From: Datura wrightii
Lineage: Eukaryota > Streptophyta > Magnoliopsida > Solanales > Solanaceae
Direction of reading: 5' to 3'
Assembly: GCA_035772735.1 (NCBI GenBank)
Contig: JASDFA010000010.1
Coordinates: 138,139,001-138,203,000, forward strand
Length of the DNA stretch: 64,000 nt
Translations under genes and position numbers: made by a program
Shown: in pieces, positions 21,670 through 33,545 of the stretch
How positions within the stretch are numbered: position 1 is the stretch's first letter
How the letters are laid out: every line of letters starts with the position of its first letter
The notes under the pieces: generated by a model
What the model saw: the letters and a program-made list of their open reading frames with translations, nothing else
Told to the model about the DNA's origin: nothing
Database searches by the model: none

Positions 21670-24600
21670 TGTCACGCCCCACCTTGGGAGGCATGACTGG
21701 CACCTAATTTCACACTGGGATCTGGGCTGATCTAGCTGGGCATCTGCACCTCTGATGCCTTCTAGCGACTCCAAATCGAGAAAAAATATTGCTATATCTC
21801 TGTTGTAAACACTGTCTTGGACCGACAAGGCCACATAGCAACCTGTAAAAGAAAATACCTAACCCAGCAACACAACAATAAAGGGATCCTATGCGGGCCG
21901 ACAAGACCACCATGCTATCTAGTTATAACAGAATGAGATCAGGCAGTCGTATTCACGTTATAGCTGACAAGGCTGCTGACTAATTAGCTAAACTAGGCCC
22001 CAAATGGCCAACACGCAAAATATAACATATATAGGTCCCACATGGCCAACATGAACAACTAACTGAAGACTGTAGTCTGCAAGCCTCTAAGAATGAAAGT
22101 ATTGGTCGGGATAGGGCCCCGGCCTACGCAAATGCTGTACAACGACAAGACAAGTAGCCTCTACAGCCTGAAAACTCTGAATGATATGAGCTGGACAAAG
22201 TGCTGACTTTGAACAACTTCTAGGAGATCCTGAATCCTATCTGTCTAGACCAGCAGGCAAGTGTGCAACGCCACATAGTTTGGCGTCAGTAAAATATGTA
22301 CTGAATATGTAAGGTAGTAATAAAAAGCTTAATAGAAGCTGATAAAGAGTTGAAAGTGAATAGAAAGAAGGGATAGAAGTAGACCTGTAAGCTTTCATAC
22401 TCATGACCTGCATCTAATAAACTACTACACAAGTAAGAGATGAAACTGCAGAACTATACCTTTGCAAGCTATAACTAGCAGGAAAGTGTACAAACAAGAA
22501 CGTAACTTGGCCCCCATTAGCCTGGAAGGTGCAAGAAACACAGAAATAACCTACCAAGGTCCCCATAAGCCTTGTCAAGTACAAGCAAATCTATATACCC
22601 CTAACCAGGTTATTATGATTCTACTGGTACTATAGCCAACCTATCTAGCTTCTGGATCTACAACTGAGCCCGATGGACTCCGGTAACTTTGCCTAAGCCC
22701 ATTGAACTCCTATAACTGCACCCTAGGAACACAAGGCTTGACGGAGGGTTAGTAATACTGATACAGCATAAAAAGAGGTCCATACATGGATAGACATATA
22801 TATGGCCTCAACTTGAGTATGGTCCCGTTGGATGTCACATAGCACCTTTGAGCAACATCGTATTTCTCCTCTGAGTAACATCGTATAGATCTTCTGAGAG
22901 CCAATAGCCCCGTAGGCGTTAACACAGTTAGCAACCCTGAAGTTGGTCAACGGATGGCTATCCTAGGTGGGGTCAATCAAAACCGATATACTACACTTTA
23001 GTCTTAATCTAGTCACTCAAAAGGCATATATGGCTCTTAAGGCCTAATGTGACCACTACTCGCCCCTAGAATAGTATGTATAGCTGCCAATAGCACACCC
23101 CGTATGCCTACACCTGGTCAGCGGGTCCTGGAAGTGATCATAACCTCAAATGGTCTAAACAGAATAAGGCGAGGTCTGGGTGGCCTAAACGATACTCTAA
23201 AAGTCCTGCTAGGAAAATGATAGCTCACAAGCAAACAGTAAGGTCGCAAGAGACCAACTATTTAGCTCCCTTGCTTAGAACGACTGTAGGGCTGCTGCTA
23301 CTCGGACCTGCTCCTGAGCGATCAGCCTATAACCTTCCACAGGCATTTTGCTATAATTTTTAGCCTGAAAGTAATACTGTACTACTATGGTTCTAGTCCC
23401 TTAGACATTAACTTGGTTTGTTCAGACTCCATATGACTTCTCTGGGTGACTTGTAGCTTCGTAGGCAGGTTTATCCGGACCTAACCACTCGCGACAACCT
23501 GTACCTGGTATCTATAAAAGCAGGCTGGGGTGTTGGCCCTGCATCCAACTACTAATAAGGTTCCCTCCTTAGGGTACCCACGAGTCTATCTAACTTGCAC
23601 AACTGGGATGACTTCCTAAGCGACCTGTATGACAAGCACTATGTCAACTGAAACTAACCATCACTGACAGTAGCCAACTATATGGCAGACTATCCCTCAG
23701 TTCACTAGGCAACCCTGATGCCGCTGACTCTAAGGTAAGACCATCCTATCCAAATTCTGGCTCTAGAGCCATCAAGGTACGCCAACGGCCTTTGGGCGAG
23801 CTTTACTGACAATACAGGCGTTAAACTGGAAGTCATATCGCCCGACTACGCCTTATGTTGTCCAACTTACCAAAGTAGGCTGAACAACTAACCATAAACT
23901 TCTAAGGTCTTGACATGACAGTGAAACATACAAATTCTACTAATACTGTAAGCGAAAAGATAAGGAAGTCTCTATGATGGTCCTAGCATTAGTCACACTC
24001 AACATGCCCCGCCTCAATGGGAATACGATGGTATAATCTCAACTTGTCTCATAACAGCTAACCATAACATACATAATCACAATCTACTTACAGCAGCTAA
24101 TCACAACATCTAGGATCATTATTTACTTTCGGAGACACTGTTCGTATCACTATATGATGAGAATAATTTGCCGAAGAGATAAGCCTAACATACCTCAAAT
24201 TTCAACTTTCGTTAACCCACACAGTTTCCAACCTGAGCCGGTAATTCCACTCAATTGCAGCCTTTATGATGAGAGAATAAGGATATTTCAATAGTGAGAA
24301 TTGGTAAACAATGATATCTTTCAAGAACATAGACTACAATTCAAACTTCATTCAATTCGGCCAGAAGCTTACAAATTCCCAAAAGTTTAGAAAGTATAAA
24401 TGCTTACCTATCACCTGTAGCCGCTTAGAACTCAATTTGAAGTAATTCTGACAACTCTTGCTTGGCGAAGTTCTGATAATATGAGCAAATTTTCAAGAAA
24501 TAACTCTACAGGGATGTTCCTCGTAGTCCTAGAACTCATTATCTAAGATGAATTTGCGTTTGAAAGGAGATTCACTTCGTAATTTGGCGAAAATTGATGA

Positions 24601-24952
24601 AAAGTTGAAGAAGCTCTTCATTTTGTCGAGGATCTGTCTTAGGGAAATGTTGGAATGATTTAAAATTTGAACTTAAAACACACGCATATATATATATCTG
24701 AGGCGGTGAGCAGGGGGCGTGGAACGCCACCCACAACGCTAGGAGTCGGGCGCAACACGCCGCTCAAGGCGTCGGGGCAGAGGCACGACGCAGTGCTCCT
24801 TGCACCCTGCCTATACTTCATTCTCCTGCTCACTCGATGATGCACTCGTGCGCTCCCCTCTTCGGGCCTTCTCTTGCATACGTTGTACTCCAAAACTATC
24901 AACATCTGTATGCATGCATTGGTTAAACGGTAGAAATTTATGGGGTGTAACA
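21670..24952 (-). repeat. 5' LTR of element B
   Basis: Uninterrupted 3283-bp LTR, TGTCACGCCCC to GGTGTAACA on the plus strand. A minus-strand TATA-like run at about 24684-24699 and a GC-rich block (about 24705-24850) suggest the promoter region close to the minus-strand LTR start; the same arrangement is seen at about 9028-9180 in the other copy. It holds the empty site for the solo LTR at about 22170. Confidence 0.9.
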
Positions 24953-25359
24953 CTCACACTCATATTGCCCTACTGAAGGGACAAGAAATGACCAAGATGA
25001 GCATGCTACACCTCGAGCAGCAAATAGTGATCCAAGAAAGCATAAAAAAAGTCTACCCTTTTGGACGGAGGTGCATCTCGACCTTTGGATCTTTCCCAAC
25101 GTTCATACCATAATATTGTTATCTCTCATAGCCTAAATGCAGCAAGCTTTACATCCTCAATCGATGCCATATGTATTACTCTCAATATGCAATATAGTTG
25201 ATTAATGAAATGTTGTAGATCATCATTCACAATAATCCTAGAGAACGCTGGAGGACATAAGGCCAAGAACTCATGAGTCCTAAAGCTCTCCGATCCCTCA
25301 GAAGATTTGGCACCTTTTGGAGCCCCATCTCCCTGTGCCATGGTCACTGATACAGTCAA
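24953..25359 (-). pseudogene. Gag of element C, first half
   Basis: On the minus strand a frame opens at 25359 (MTVSVTMAQGDG) and runs to 25126, with residues typical of Ty3/gypsy Gag (PPAFSRIIVNDDLQHFINQL, then an LAAFRL end). After a stop it continues in recognisable form: ITILWYERWERSKGRDAPP, AFLDHYL and GNMSV just before the junction with element B. The matching second half resumes at 3411, with the B target duplication falling inside the codons. It would be the N-terminal particle-forming part of Gag. Confidence 0.8.
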
Positions 25360-25774
25360 CAGATGTATCTTAGTCTTTATATCCTGATATGTTGTAACTA
25401 TAGGAGGATCTATAGGTCTTGCTACCTCGAAACATTCCCAGGAGGAGATACATGTCGAGGGGACAGATACAAAACCTTATTTTGAGCCTCTGATGAGTCA
25501 GTCTCTATATGTTGCACCCTGTTGGTATCCACAACAGTAGTTGTATCTAGCTATTAATCGGCGTCATGCATATTACTTGCATTCTCTAAATAAACCAACA
25601 AACATAAGTCTAGACCCAACTCTACGACATTAGGCTTATCATACTATTTTAATGAAAAACAAAAGGGTAACAATTCTAGATGTTTAGTATCCTTCTATTA
25701 TAAGTATGATGTGCAACACACACATAAACAAGACTTTACTAGACACAACTCATAGCCTTCCTAGGACACAACCT
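25360..25774 (-). other. Leader region of element C
   Basis: Between the PBS and gag of element C on the minus strand. No coding features are recognised. It resembles the leader of element B near the PBS. Confidence 0.5.
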
Positions 25775-25790
25775 TCTGTGATATCAAGTT
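25775..25790 (-). other. Primer binding site of element C (degenerate)
   Basis: Minus-strand AACTTGATATCACAGA follows the 5' LTR end. It resembles the initiator-Met PBS TTGGTATCAGAG with several substitutions, consistent with great age. Confidence 0.65.
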
Positions 25791-27736
25791 TGTCATGCCT
25801 CAAACCTAGGGAGGTGTGACAAGCACCTGGTGCCTTACTTGATCAAGCGAACCTACAGCCAAACCAACCAACCGACAAGCCTAAGCTGATGAGGCTCGCA
25901 CTACAATAGAATATGACAATAATAATAAAAGAAAATGACTAATTGTCAAAGTCCTTAGCGAAAGTTGGTCCTCAAGACCAACAGTAATATATTCATAGGC
26001 CAATGAGGCCCCACCTACATAACAAAAATTATACAACATGGCCTACCGTGCCTACAACAGTACAACCACACAATACATCAGTCTACAAGACTCTATGAGT
26101 GGTAAAGATGATATAGATTGGGACAAGGCCCTGCCTTACAAAAATATATTATATATTTATATATATAAATATGGTAACTCTGAACAACCTGGAGCTTACG
26201 AACAACTAGAATTCTTGCTCAGCTATGTGGATTGCGATCTGCCTGCCAATAAACATCTATAGGCATGTATGCAGTGCCCCCAGACTCGGCGTGTTAGTAT
26301 GAAAAATGTAGTAAGTATGTAAGGTGACAAAAAAATATGATACAACATAATAGGAAGGGATACACAAGGGATATCAACGGAATACTAACAGAATATCAGC
26401 CTAACCTGTAATTAACAATGAATCACAATAACTCACCTATCTTAATCAAGGCTTCCCAACGCATCAGTAATCTCAGCCACCGCCTATTTATGTAACTAAT
26501 ACATAGCTACCCAAAACAAACAACAACACAAGAAACACAACATATATCAATATACAACCATAGCCTTGTTAAAAATCCTTACATACTTGCAAGCAATCAA
26601 CATTCACAAGTACCACCATATCGGAAATAGTCACAAACTTGCAAGTTCGCACAAGGCCTCAGACTCTACCATGCTAGAAACAGTCACAGAGTTGCAGGTC
26701 CTTACTGGGACTTTCCAAAGGCATCACAATATCAAGTATATCACAACATAAATCAACATACAAATATATACAAAACAGCTAAAAATTGATTCACAAAGCC
26801 ACCCACCTAGTCCTATAATATGAGATCAAGTTTATGGGTTCCACTAACTCTCCGACGTATCCCAACACACTCATGATGATATTCAAAACCCGACTATATT
26901 CTTAAATTCAATATTACCATAAAAAAGTAGCCCAATAACAAAATAATGGCATGAATCAAGGCTACAAAATAGCCAATACACACTATATACCGACAATATT
27001 AATTTCACAAAAAATATCCCAAAAAGAGGAAGGAATAACCTTAACATACCTTATAGTCGATGACCAAGAACCTAGATGAATCTTTACTTACTGAGACACC
27101 ACAAAACTGTCACAAACAACAACTCAACACCACACTAGAACACAACAACTAAACTGATAAGAAAAGACATACAAAAACATGTACTGTAAGATTTCTATGG
27201 AATCGATTATAGAAACTCTAACATGAGAATCCAATGAATACAATGATTCAATATCTACTATATCTAGATGAATATAAAAGAGAAGGAACACTTACCCAAC
27301 TAGTCTACACAAAACAGCCTCTGAACCCCATGAAAACATAATAAAAACACAAGCCACACAATGGAATCAACGATCTAACCTTAGAAATAAACTTGGATAA
27401 TGAATTTTTGGCTCAAGATCATTAAGAACACAAGGTAAAACTATGGAAGAGGGTTTCCACCACTATAATTATGGAAAATATGATTTTAGATATGACAAAA
27501 CCGACAAGGGGTTCGATATATATAACCTTTCCTACATCAGTACCATAATGGATTCCATGTAGTATGGTGTGTCATGGTTGGACAATTCTCTGGCCCTCTA
27601 GATTTTTTCCCTTCTTTTGATTCTCCGTGCATGATTTTGATCCCCAGTCACTCCTTGATGTACAACACATCACAGAACTAGACTTGTACATCGAAAACTT
27701 AACCACAAAACCAGTCTAAAAGTACAGGGTGTTACA
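25791..27736 (-). repeat. 5' LTR of element C
   Basis: 1946 bp from TGTCATGCC to GGTGTTACA (plus strand). The right three quarters match 1042-2475. Minus-strand TATA-like sequence at about 27511-27521. Confidence 0.87.
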
Positions 27737-27786
27737 TAAAATGGGTAGAGAGAGGTCAGTTAGCGCTTCTTGTAATATATCACTTA

Positions 27787-28238
27787 GTGGTCATTTGGTG
27801 GAGTGTATAACAATAATGCTGAATAAGATGTATTAGTAATGCTTGCATTGATAATGTTGGTATTAGTTATGCTTGCATTAGTTATGGTGAGGTTATTTCT
27901 TATGCAGTGTTTAGTTTAGTGTGTTAAAAATAATATTTATTGAATAATTTAAAAAAAAAGCTATTTATTTATAAAAATATCCTCCACAAATAAAAGGATG
28001 TAAAAAGGGTTTTGAGAGACAATTATGTCTTTAACCATACTAATGCATGCATTAACAATCATTGCATTATTAATACCATGGTTTTTAATGCATTAGTTAT
28101 ACATAACTTAATACCAAATAGAGTGTACGACTAATGCTTGCATAAGTTATATATAGATTGAAAAAGTGTACCAAATATAGTAATATACAAAACTAATATT
28201 TGTATTATTTTTTCTAATACACTCTATCAACCGACCAC
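27787..28238. mobile_element. Tourist-like (PIF/Harbinger) MITE
   Basis: A 452-bp AT-rich segment with imperfect terminal inverted repeats: GTGGTCATTTGGTGGAGTGT on the left and, reverse-complemented, GTGGTCGGTTGATAGAGTGT on the right. TTA lies on both sides (27784-27786 and 28239-28241), the target duplication of this superfamily. It has no coding capacity, contains internal repeats of a TTAGTTATGCTTGCAT phrase, and would have been moved by a transposase made elsewhere. Confidence 0.8.
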
Positions 28239-28241
28239 TTA

Positions 28242-29615
28242 GAGTATTACATGATGATTGAGATATTGTCACCTTTAATTAAAAGTTTGAGGTTCCAACC
28301 TTGAGCATCGAAAACCTTCTAATACAAAACTCTTTAACTATCTTCTTAGAATGTTAATTCTATGTGAATTTGAATTAATTAGACCAATAAACATTGGATA
28401 TATAACAGATGGTTAAAAAGAGAAGCTAGGCCTTTTGTCTATGAGGTACATTCTAAATAATCAAAAGAAAGACATTTGTGGGGGTCATGGGGTTGGGGAT
28501 CATGAAATTCAAATAATGCTAGTAAGATAGAGGGTCGCTTGCTTATCTAAGGTTGTTGACATTTTAGGACACAATAGTTGTGGGGTTTGGATGTAGAAGG
28601 TTGAGAGGCAATTAGGCACAGATAGGGTTGTATTTTCTTGGAAAAAGTTGAAAATGATTTATGACTTTTTGGTCCTAATTAATTAAGAAATTATATACGG
28701 AGTATTATAAATAATCTTGTCAATGGTTCATTCGTATTGACTTTCGGCTAAGCGTCACATGTGATGGGTTTCACTTCTTGTGCCGTATTATTGAGACTCG
28801 TCATTTGAATTATATGTGTTTTCTTTGCTTTGCCCCTTCTCCTTTCTTTTGTTTTTCCATATCCACTTTATTCTTCCTTCAAGTTTATAATAATTGTTGT
28901 CATATTTCATTTTCCATCCAAAATTATGGATTATGCTATGATCAGTTCATAAAAAATGAATATCATATAATTTCTGAAGCTATTTATGTGAAGAGAATGT
29001 AAAATTGCATCTAAGAATGTATGTTGGATCATAAAATTTAAATAGGAATTTTAAAAAAATAAAAAATAAAAAATTACATATTCTATTTTTACCTTATAAG
29101 TACACTTTTAAAATAATTATAAACACAATAACTACACTTTTAATTTCTTAGCAAAATCCTAATTCCTTGTTTGAGGAAACAGCAAAACGCCTCTAGTTTA
29201 AGATGTGACCGAGCAAATCGAACAACAACGACCCTTTATCAATACACTTTAAATAGTGGTGAATGGTGATGCATGCTTCAATAGATGTTTGGCGGTAAAA
29301 GAAGGTGGTCAACGGGCTTTTGGGGGTGGTGTTTAGTGGTTGTTAGAGGTTATTTTTGTTATGCACTAATTTTCTCATAATCATTTAAAGATGTTGTAGA
29401 ATTTTCCTAGTAGTAAATAGTATTAAGATCAAGGCAGGGCCAAAGTAAACAGAATAAATAGAGGGCATAGAGACAGGACAAAAGCCTATATATTCAATTG
29501 TTTTCAGTGCCGGTGGTGTGCGTTGGATGGAATACCATGCTTTCCTTTCTGTCTCCTCTTTTCTTTTAATATATACTATACCCATTCAAAACTCAGAATT
29601 TAAATTTTATACACT
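28242..29615. other. Unassigned intergenic DNA between MITE and element D
   Basis: AT-rich sequence with only short chance frames, the longest being 66-74 codons without recognisable motifs. No splice-bounded exon series, RNA gene or terminal repeats were seen. Probably old host or decayed repeat DNA. Confidence 0.45.
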
Positions 29616-29620
29616 ATTAG

Positions 29621-30747
29621 TGTAATGCCCCGGAAACTCAAAATCTAAATCCGAAACTTAAATCAAAAAATCTGAAAAAGCTGCAGAAAAGCTACAGGAC
29701 GACTCACCTAATGAGTCGTTATGAAACCCAACGACTCGTCAGGTCAGTCGTGAGAAGAAGGAGTAAGTATTGAAAATTAGAAGCAGTGCACCCAACGAGA
29801 GACTTCACGAGTCGTGGTCACTGGCCACGACCCGTTAAGTCGCTCGTGGTCAAGCCTGGGTCGAGGGATTTTAAATTGGTCGGTGTACTTGACGGGTGGG
29901 GAAAACGAGTCGTGGTCACCTGTAATGACTCATTATGTCCCCCATTGCCAGCCTAGCCAATTTTTAGGCAGTGTACCTAACGAGTCGTGGTCACCTGTAA
30001 TGACTCGCTGAGTGACTCGTTACCTAGTCTAATGTTGGATCTTCAGAAGTGAGGCGGTGTGGTCCATGACTAGTAACCACGACTCGTTAGGTCCCTCATG
30101 GTGACCTACAGGGGAATCTGGGCAGTGTACTCGACGGGTGTGACCACGAGTCATGGTCAGTCACCACGACTCGTTAGGTCACCTGTTAGGGTCACCTGGC
30201 AGTTTTTCCCAGCAAATTTCTAAGGGCTATTTAGTAATTCCCTACTCTCCTAAGCTTTTAACTACTTCGTTTTGAACATAGTTTTAGATTTATTAGGGGT
30301 TTGAACGGTTCCTTCCCTCATTCCCACGATCTTTCTTTGAAAAATTATCGAAGAGTTCCTCAAGAAAACTCTCAAGCAAGCTTAGGGTTGTCCTTCATTG
30401 CAGCAGTTCGAATCCTCGTCTTCAGGAGAATTTTAGTCAGGTATGTGGGAATTCAACAAGGGAATTGTCCTTCCCTTGTCTCCCCCAAAATCTTCCCATA
30501 ATTTCCCTATCATTTTAGCCCTGAGATTTTCGAATATGCAGAGATTTTCATGTTGGTTCTCATTAATTTCAATTGGGTTATTATCCATGTTTATTACTCA
30601 TATGATTTTCATTAATTCATAAGTAAATAGTTGTTGTTATTTCCAAGATGATTTACAGCCCTAAATTTTCGAGTAAAGGTTATTGCGTATTAAATTCTAT
30701 CTATTTTGCAAAGTATGTTTTGGGCTAAATATCCTAGAAATTCTTAT

Positions 30748-30799
<52 letters not shown>

Positions 30800-32204
30800 C
30801 AATTATTCCATTGGGGAGAATGATTTTACCCTTATTGGATGAAACCCCTTTAAATTTTTGAAATTTCATCATATTATGAAATTCCCGTGTTGTTGGAATG
30901 AGTTGAGTTCTCTATTAGTTGCTTAGTAGTTCAGTCCAACGTAGAATCTCTTCAGAATCATTCAGAAAATTGTCAACTCATTAGTTTGAACTATAGTATT
31001 TTCCCAAGGTGTTAGTGGTGCCTCTCAATTATCAGAACCAGACTCAGAATATAATTTATTTGGTCCATTAGGCAGTTATGACATTCTAGTTTTATAGCTC
31101 TGACCAGCACCAGGACCCTAGTTCAGTTATCAGCTTGTTCTTTAGACGGTTACGACGCTTCCAGATTAGCAGCTCTGACCAGTCTTAGAATTTAGTTTCC
31201 AAATCCAGTCCTATAAGACGCTTAGGGAACTCTCAGATAGTATCCCTGAGTCAGTTATAGTCTTGGGCCCCAGTATCGAGCTATCCTCTTATCAGTAGTA
31301 GTTGTAATAGGATATTCCAGTAGGAGTAGGACTTAGCACTGAAAGGGCCGGGGTTCCAGCAGACACGGGTTGCAGAACTATGTTGCCACTGTAGGTTATA
31401 TTTACTTGGCCTCATGGCCCCCTCTAACAGTGATTCTCACAGTCCATGCCTTTATACCCTGGCAAGGTATATTGGGTCCTACCGGTGGGGTGTATACATC
31501 GGACTCCATGTCTAGCTCACGTGATTATATGTTGGTTATAAACTCTCCCACTAGTCAGTCAATTCAGTCTCAATTTTCGACAGTTCAATTCAGTTCAGTG
31601 TGGTCTCTCAGACTCTGTATTTCAGACTTAGGGCATGTCTTTGACCATCAGACAGGGTCATCTTGACCATTTCAGTTTACATCAATAGTTCAATTCAGCT
31701 TACCTGCTGGTCATTGCGTGTCATTTCAGTTTAGACTTTATATTCATATATATTTTCTCCCACTTACTCAGTACATTCAAAGTACTGACACATACTTTTA
31801 TGTTGTATCATTTCATGATACAGCTGCATGTTCCCAGATCCAGCACCATTAGCTGTTGTGATCCACATCCTCCTCCACTGCAGCCAAAGTGTGAGTCCTC
31901 ATCATTTGAGGGTCTTGTTTTACTTTCTCTCAGTTGAGTTATTATTTTTAGTTAGACTTAGAGTTAGTTGGGGGCTTGTCCCAGCAACTCATCAGTTAGA
32001 AGGCTTTCAGACTGCAGATGTTCAGATTTCATGTTTTAAGGTTTATCTTAAATTTCATAGAAATGCTTTAATGTTATTATTTCAAAATTCTGTTGTGCAT
32101 GTCTTACTTAGAATACTAGTGTATGATAGATCAGCGGTTGACTTGGGGTCACTTGTGACTTCAAGTACCGTGTTATATCCAGTGTCTAGTCTCGGGGCGT
32201 GACA
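29621..32204 (+). repeat. 5' LTR of element D
   Basis: TGTAATGCCCC to GGGCGTGACA, 2584 bp. Region 29700-30190 has six exact ACGASTCGT near-palindromes (29731, 29807, 29905, 29980, 30079, 30166) plus decayed versions, one of which is TGACTCA at 29926-29932. It includes a GT/GA microsatellite at about 30750-30799. Confidence 0.94.
30748..30799. repeat. AT/GT/GA compound microsatellite in the 5' LTR of D
   Basis: A short AT run, about eleven GT units, then about ten GA units. The same place in the 3' LTR (38367-38437) has a longer AT run, about twenty GT units and no GA block. Confidence 0.9.
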
Positions 32205-32220
32205 AACTTGGTATCAGAGT
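32205..32220 (+). other. Primer binding site of element D
   Basis: AACTTGGTATCAGAGT immediately after the 5' LTR. It contains TGGTATCAGAG, the initiator-Met tRNA complement typical of plant gypsy elements. Confidence 0.92.
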
Positions 32221-32426
32221 CCTAGGTTTAGAGTATCCTCGAAAAGTCTAAAAGTCGCATCAAGTAGAGTCCTTTTCAAGGGTGTGAAGCACGCCACACT
32301 TATGACAAGAAGGCTACAAGATGCTATTAGGAAAACTCTCTTTTTTTCATATTCCTTATCGTGCGTTAAAGTTCAAAAATTCAAAAATGCCCTTCGAATT
32401 CGTGCTATGTTTCATTTTAGTGAACC

Positions 32427-33545
32427 ATGCTTCCCAGACGCGATAATGGAAGAAGGGCAGGTAATTTCAACAGACCTGCCCCACCAGCCCTGACAGCTCC
32501 CCAAGATGATTCCATATCTATCACTGAATTTAGGGCGGCCATCCAACTGCTGGCCCAAATAGTCACCAACCAAGTGAACTAGCAGGTGGTACCGATGAAC
32601 ACCAACGGGTCCGCAGCGGCTGCGAGGGTGCGGGACTTCACCGGTATGAACCCTCCATCTTTTCAGGGATCCAAAGTAGGGGAGGATCCCCAGGAGTTCA
32701 TGGATGAGGTTAGGAAGATCACCAACATTATGGGTGTCAGCTCCTCGGAGAGTATTGATCTGGCTGCCTACCAGCTCAAAGGGGTAGCTCAGGTCTGGCA
32801 TGACCAGTGGAAAGAGGGAAGGCTAGTCGGAGCAGGACCAGTGGAGTGGGAAGAATTCCATACAGCTTTCTTGGATAGATTTTTCCCTCGGGAGTTGAGG
32901 GAGGCAAAGATGGCAGAGTTTATGAATTTGCGATAGGGCAATAGGACCGTGGAGGAGTATGCTCTTGAGTTTACTAGGCTTTCTAAGTATGATCCAGAGA
33001 TGGTAGCCAAGTCAAGGGCTCGCATGCTGAAGTTTGTTAATGGAGTGTCAAATCTGGTCCTCAAGGAGCGCAGGACAGTGATGTTGATTAAAGATATGGG
33101 GTGACATAAAAAACGGGCAAGGACTGGCCAGTCAGATTTCGGCCATCAGAGGTCTAGTGGTAGTAGCCGCCCACTTTAACAGCAACAGCAGCAGACAGCC
33201 CCAGCACCCAGTTCAGCCAGCGCCCCAACCTTTCGGTCCCACCAGGATCGGAGGGGTGGGTCATTTGGCACTCAGTCTCAGGCCCACAGTACCGGGAACA
33301 AGTATCCAGCTTGTCCCAAGTGTGACAGGAATCACCCGGGAGAATGCCTTTAGGGACGAGAGGGTTGTTTTTGGTGTGGACAACTTGGACACTAGCTTAA
33401 GGAGTGCCTGTCAGTAGGGCAAGGGAGATCACAATCTACCACATCATCATCTCCAGCAGGCCGACCAGCTTAGCAGGCTAACACATCAGGTACAGATGGT
33501 GGTTAGCACCAAAATTGCTTCTATGCTCTATCTTCCTGTCAGGAT
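32427..33545 (+). pseudogene. Gag of element D
   Basis: The ATG at 32427 starts a basic N terminus (MLPRRDNGRRAG). TAG at 32580 interrupts, and the frame continues through MNPPSFQGSKVGEDPQEFMD, AYQLKGVAQVWHDQWKEG and EEFHTAFLDRFFPRELREAK to TAG at 32934. Beyond it comes the end of the gag domain (VEEYALEFTRLSKYDPEM), a Gln/Ser/Pro-rich stretch with further stops, and zinc knuckles CPKCDRNHPGEC (about 33315) and CFWCGQLGH..LKEC (about 33365), the latter with a stop inside. Most stops sit where a Gln is expected. Gag would form the particle. Confidence 0.88.

Larger units (their letters stand above)
3412..24952 (-). mobile_element. Element B: Ty3/gypsy retrotransposon nested in element C
   Basis: Flanked by CCCAC (3407-3411) and CTCAC (24953-24957), a 5-bp target duplication with one C/T difference. 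The LTRs (3412-9293 and 21670-24952) share their TGTCA..GCCCC and GGTGTAACA ends and align throughout. On the minus strand: 5' LTR, initiator-tRNA PBS at 21654-21669, leader, [element A], decayed RNase H-integrase linker, integrase and chromodomain-side remnants, PPT at 9294-9308, 3' LTR. Without A and the solo LTR the element is about 9.4 kb with an interior near 2.85 kb, far shorter than a complete Ty3/gypsy interior, so gag, protease and reverse transcriptase are deleted or beyond recognition. Confidence 0.88.
1042..27736 (-). mobile_element. Element C: outermost Ty3/gypsy-type LTR retrotransposon, gag-only
   Basis: Two matching LTRs (1042-2475, cut at its left side, and 25791-27736) flank an interior that, once element B (3412-24952) is set aside, is only about 1.8 kb. 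On the minus strand the order is 5' LTR, PBS, leader, gag first half, [element B], gag second half with a zinc-knuckle remnant, PPT, 3' LTR. No protease, reverse transcriptase or integrase is present. This layout fits a non-autonomous gag-only element (TR-GAG-like) that would depend on enzymes from another element. It is the oldest layer of the nest because B interrupts it. The target duplication cannot be checked since the outer end of the 3' LTR is not visible. Confidence 0.8.

Noticed and set aside
28250..28330. Possible tRNA-derived SINE (GAGGTTCCAACC resembles a B box)
   Set aside because: No A box at proper spacing and no poly-A/T or TTG tail with duplication.
31828..32202. 124-codon frame near the end of the D 5' LTR
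   Set aside because: It lies wholly inside the LTR, and the counterpart in the 3' LTR (39554-39856) is shorter and shifted; no motif.
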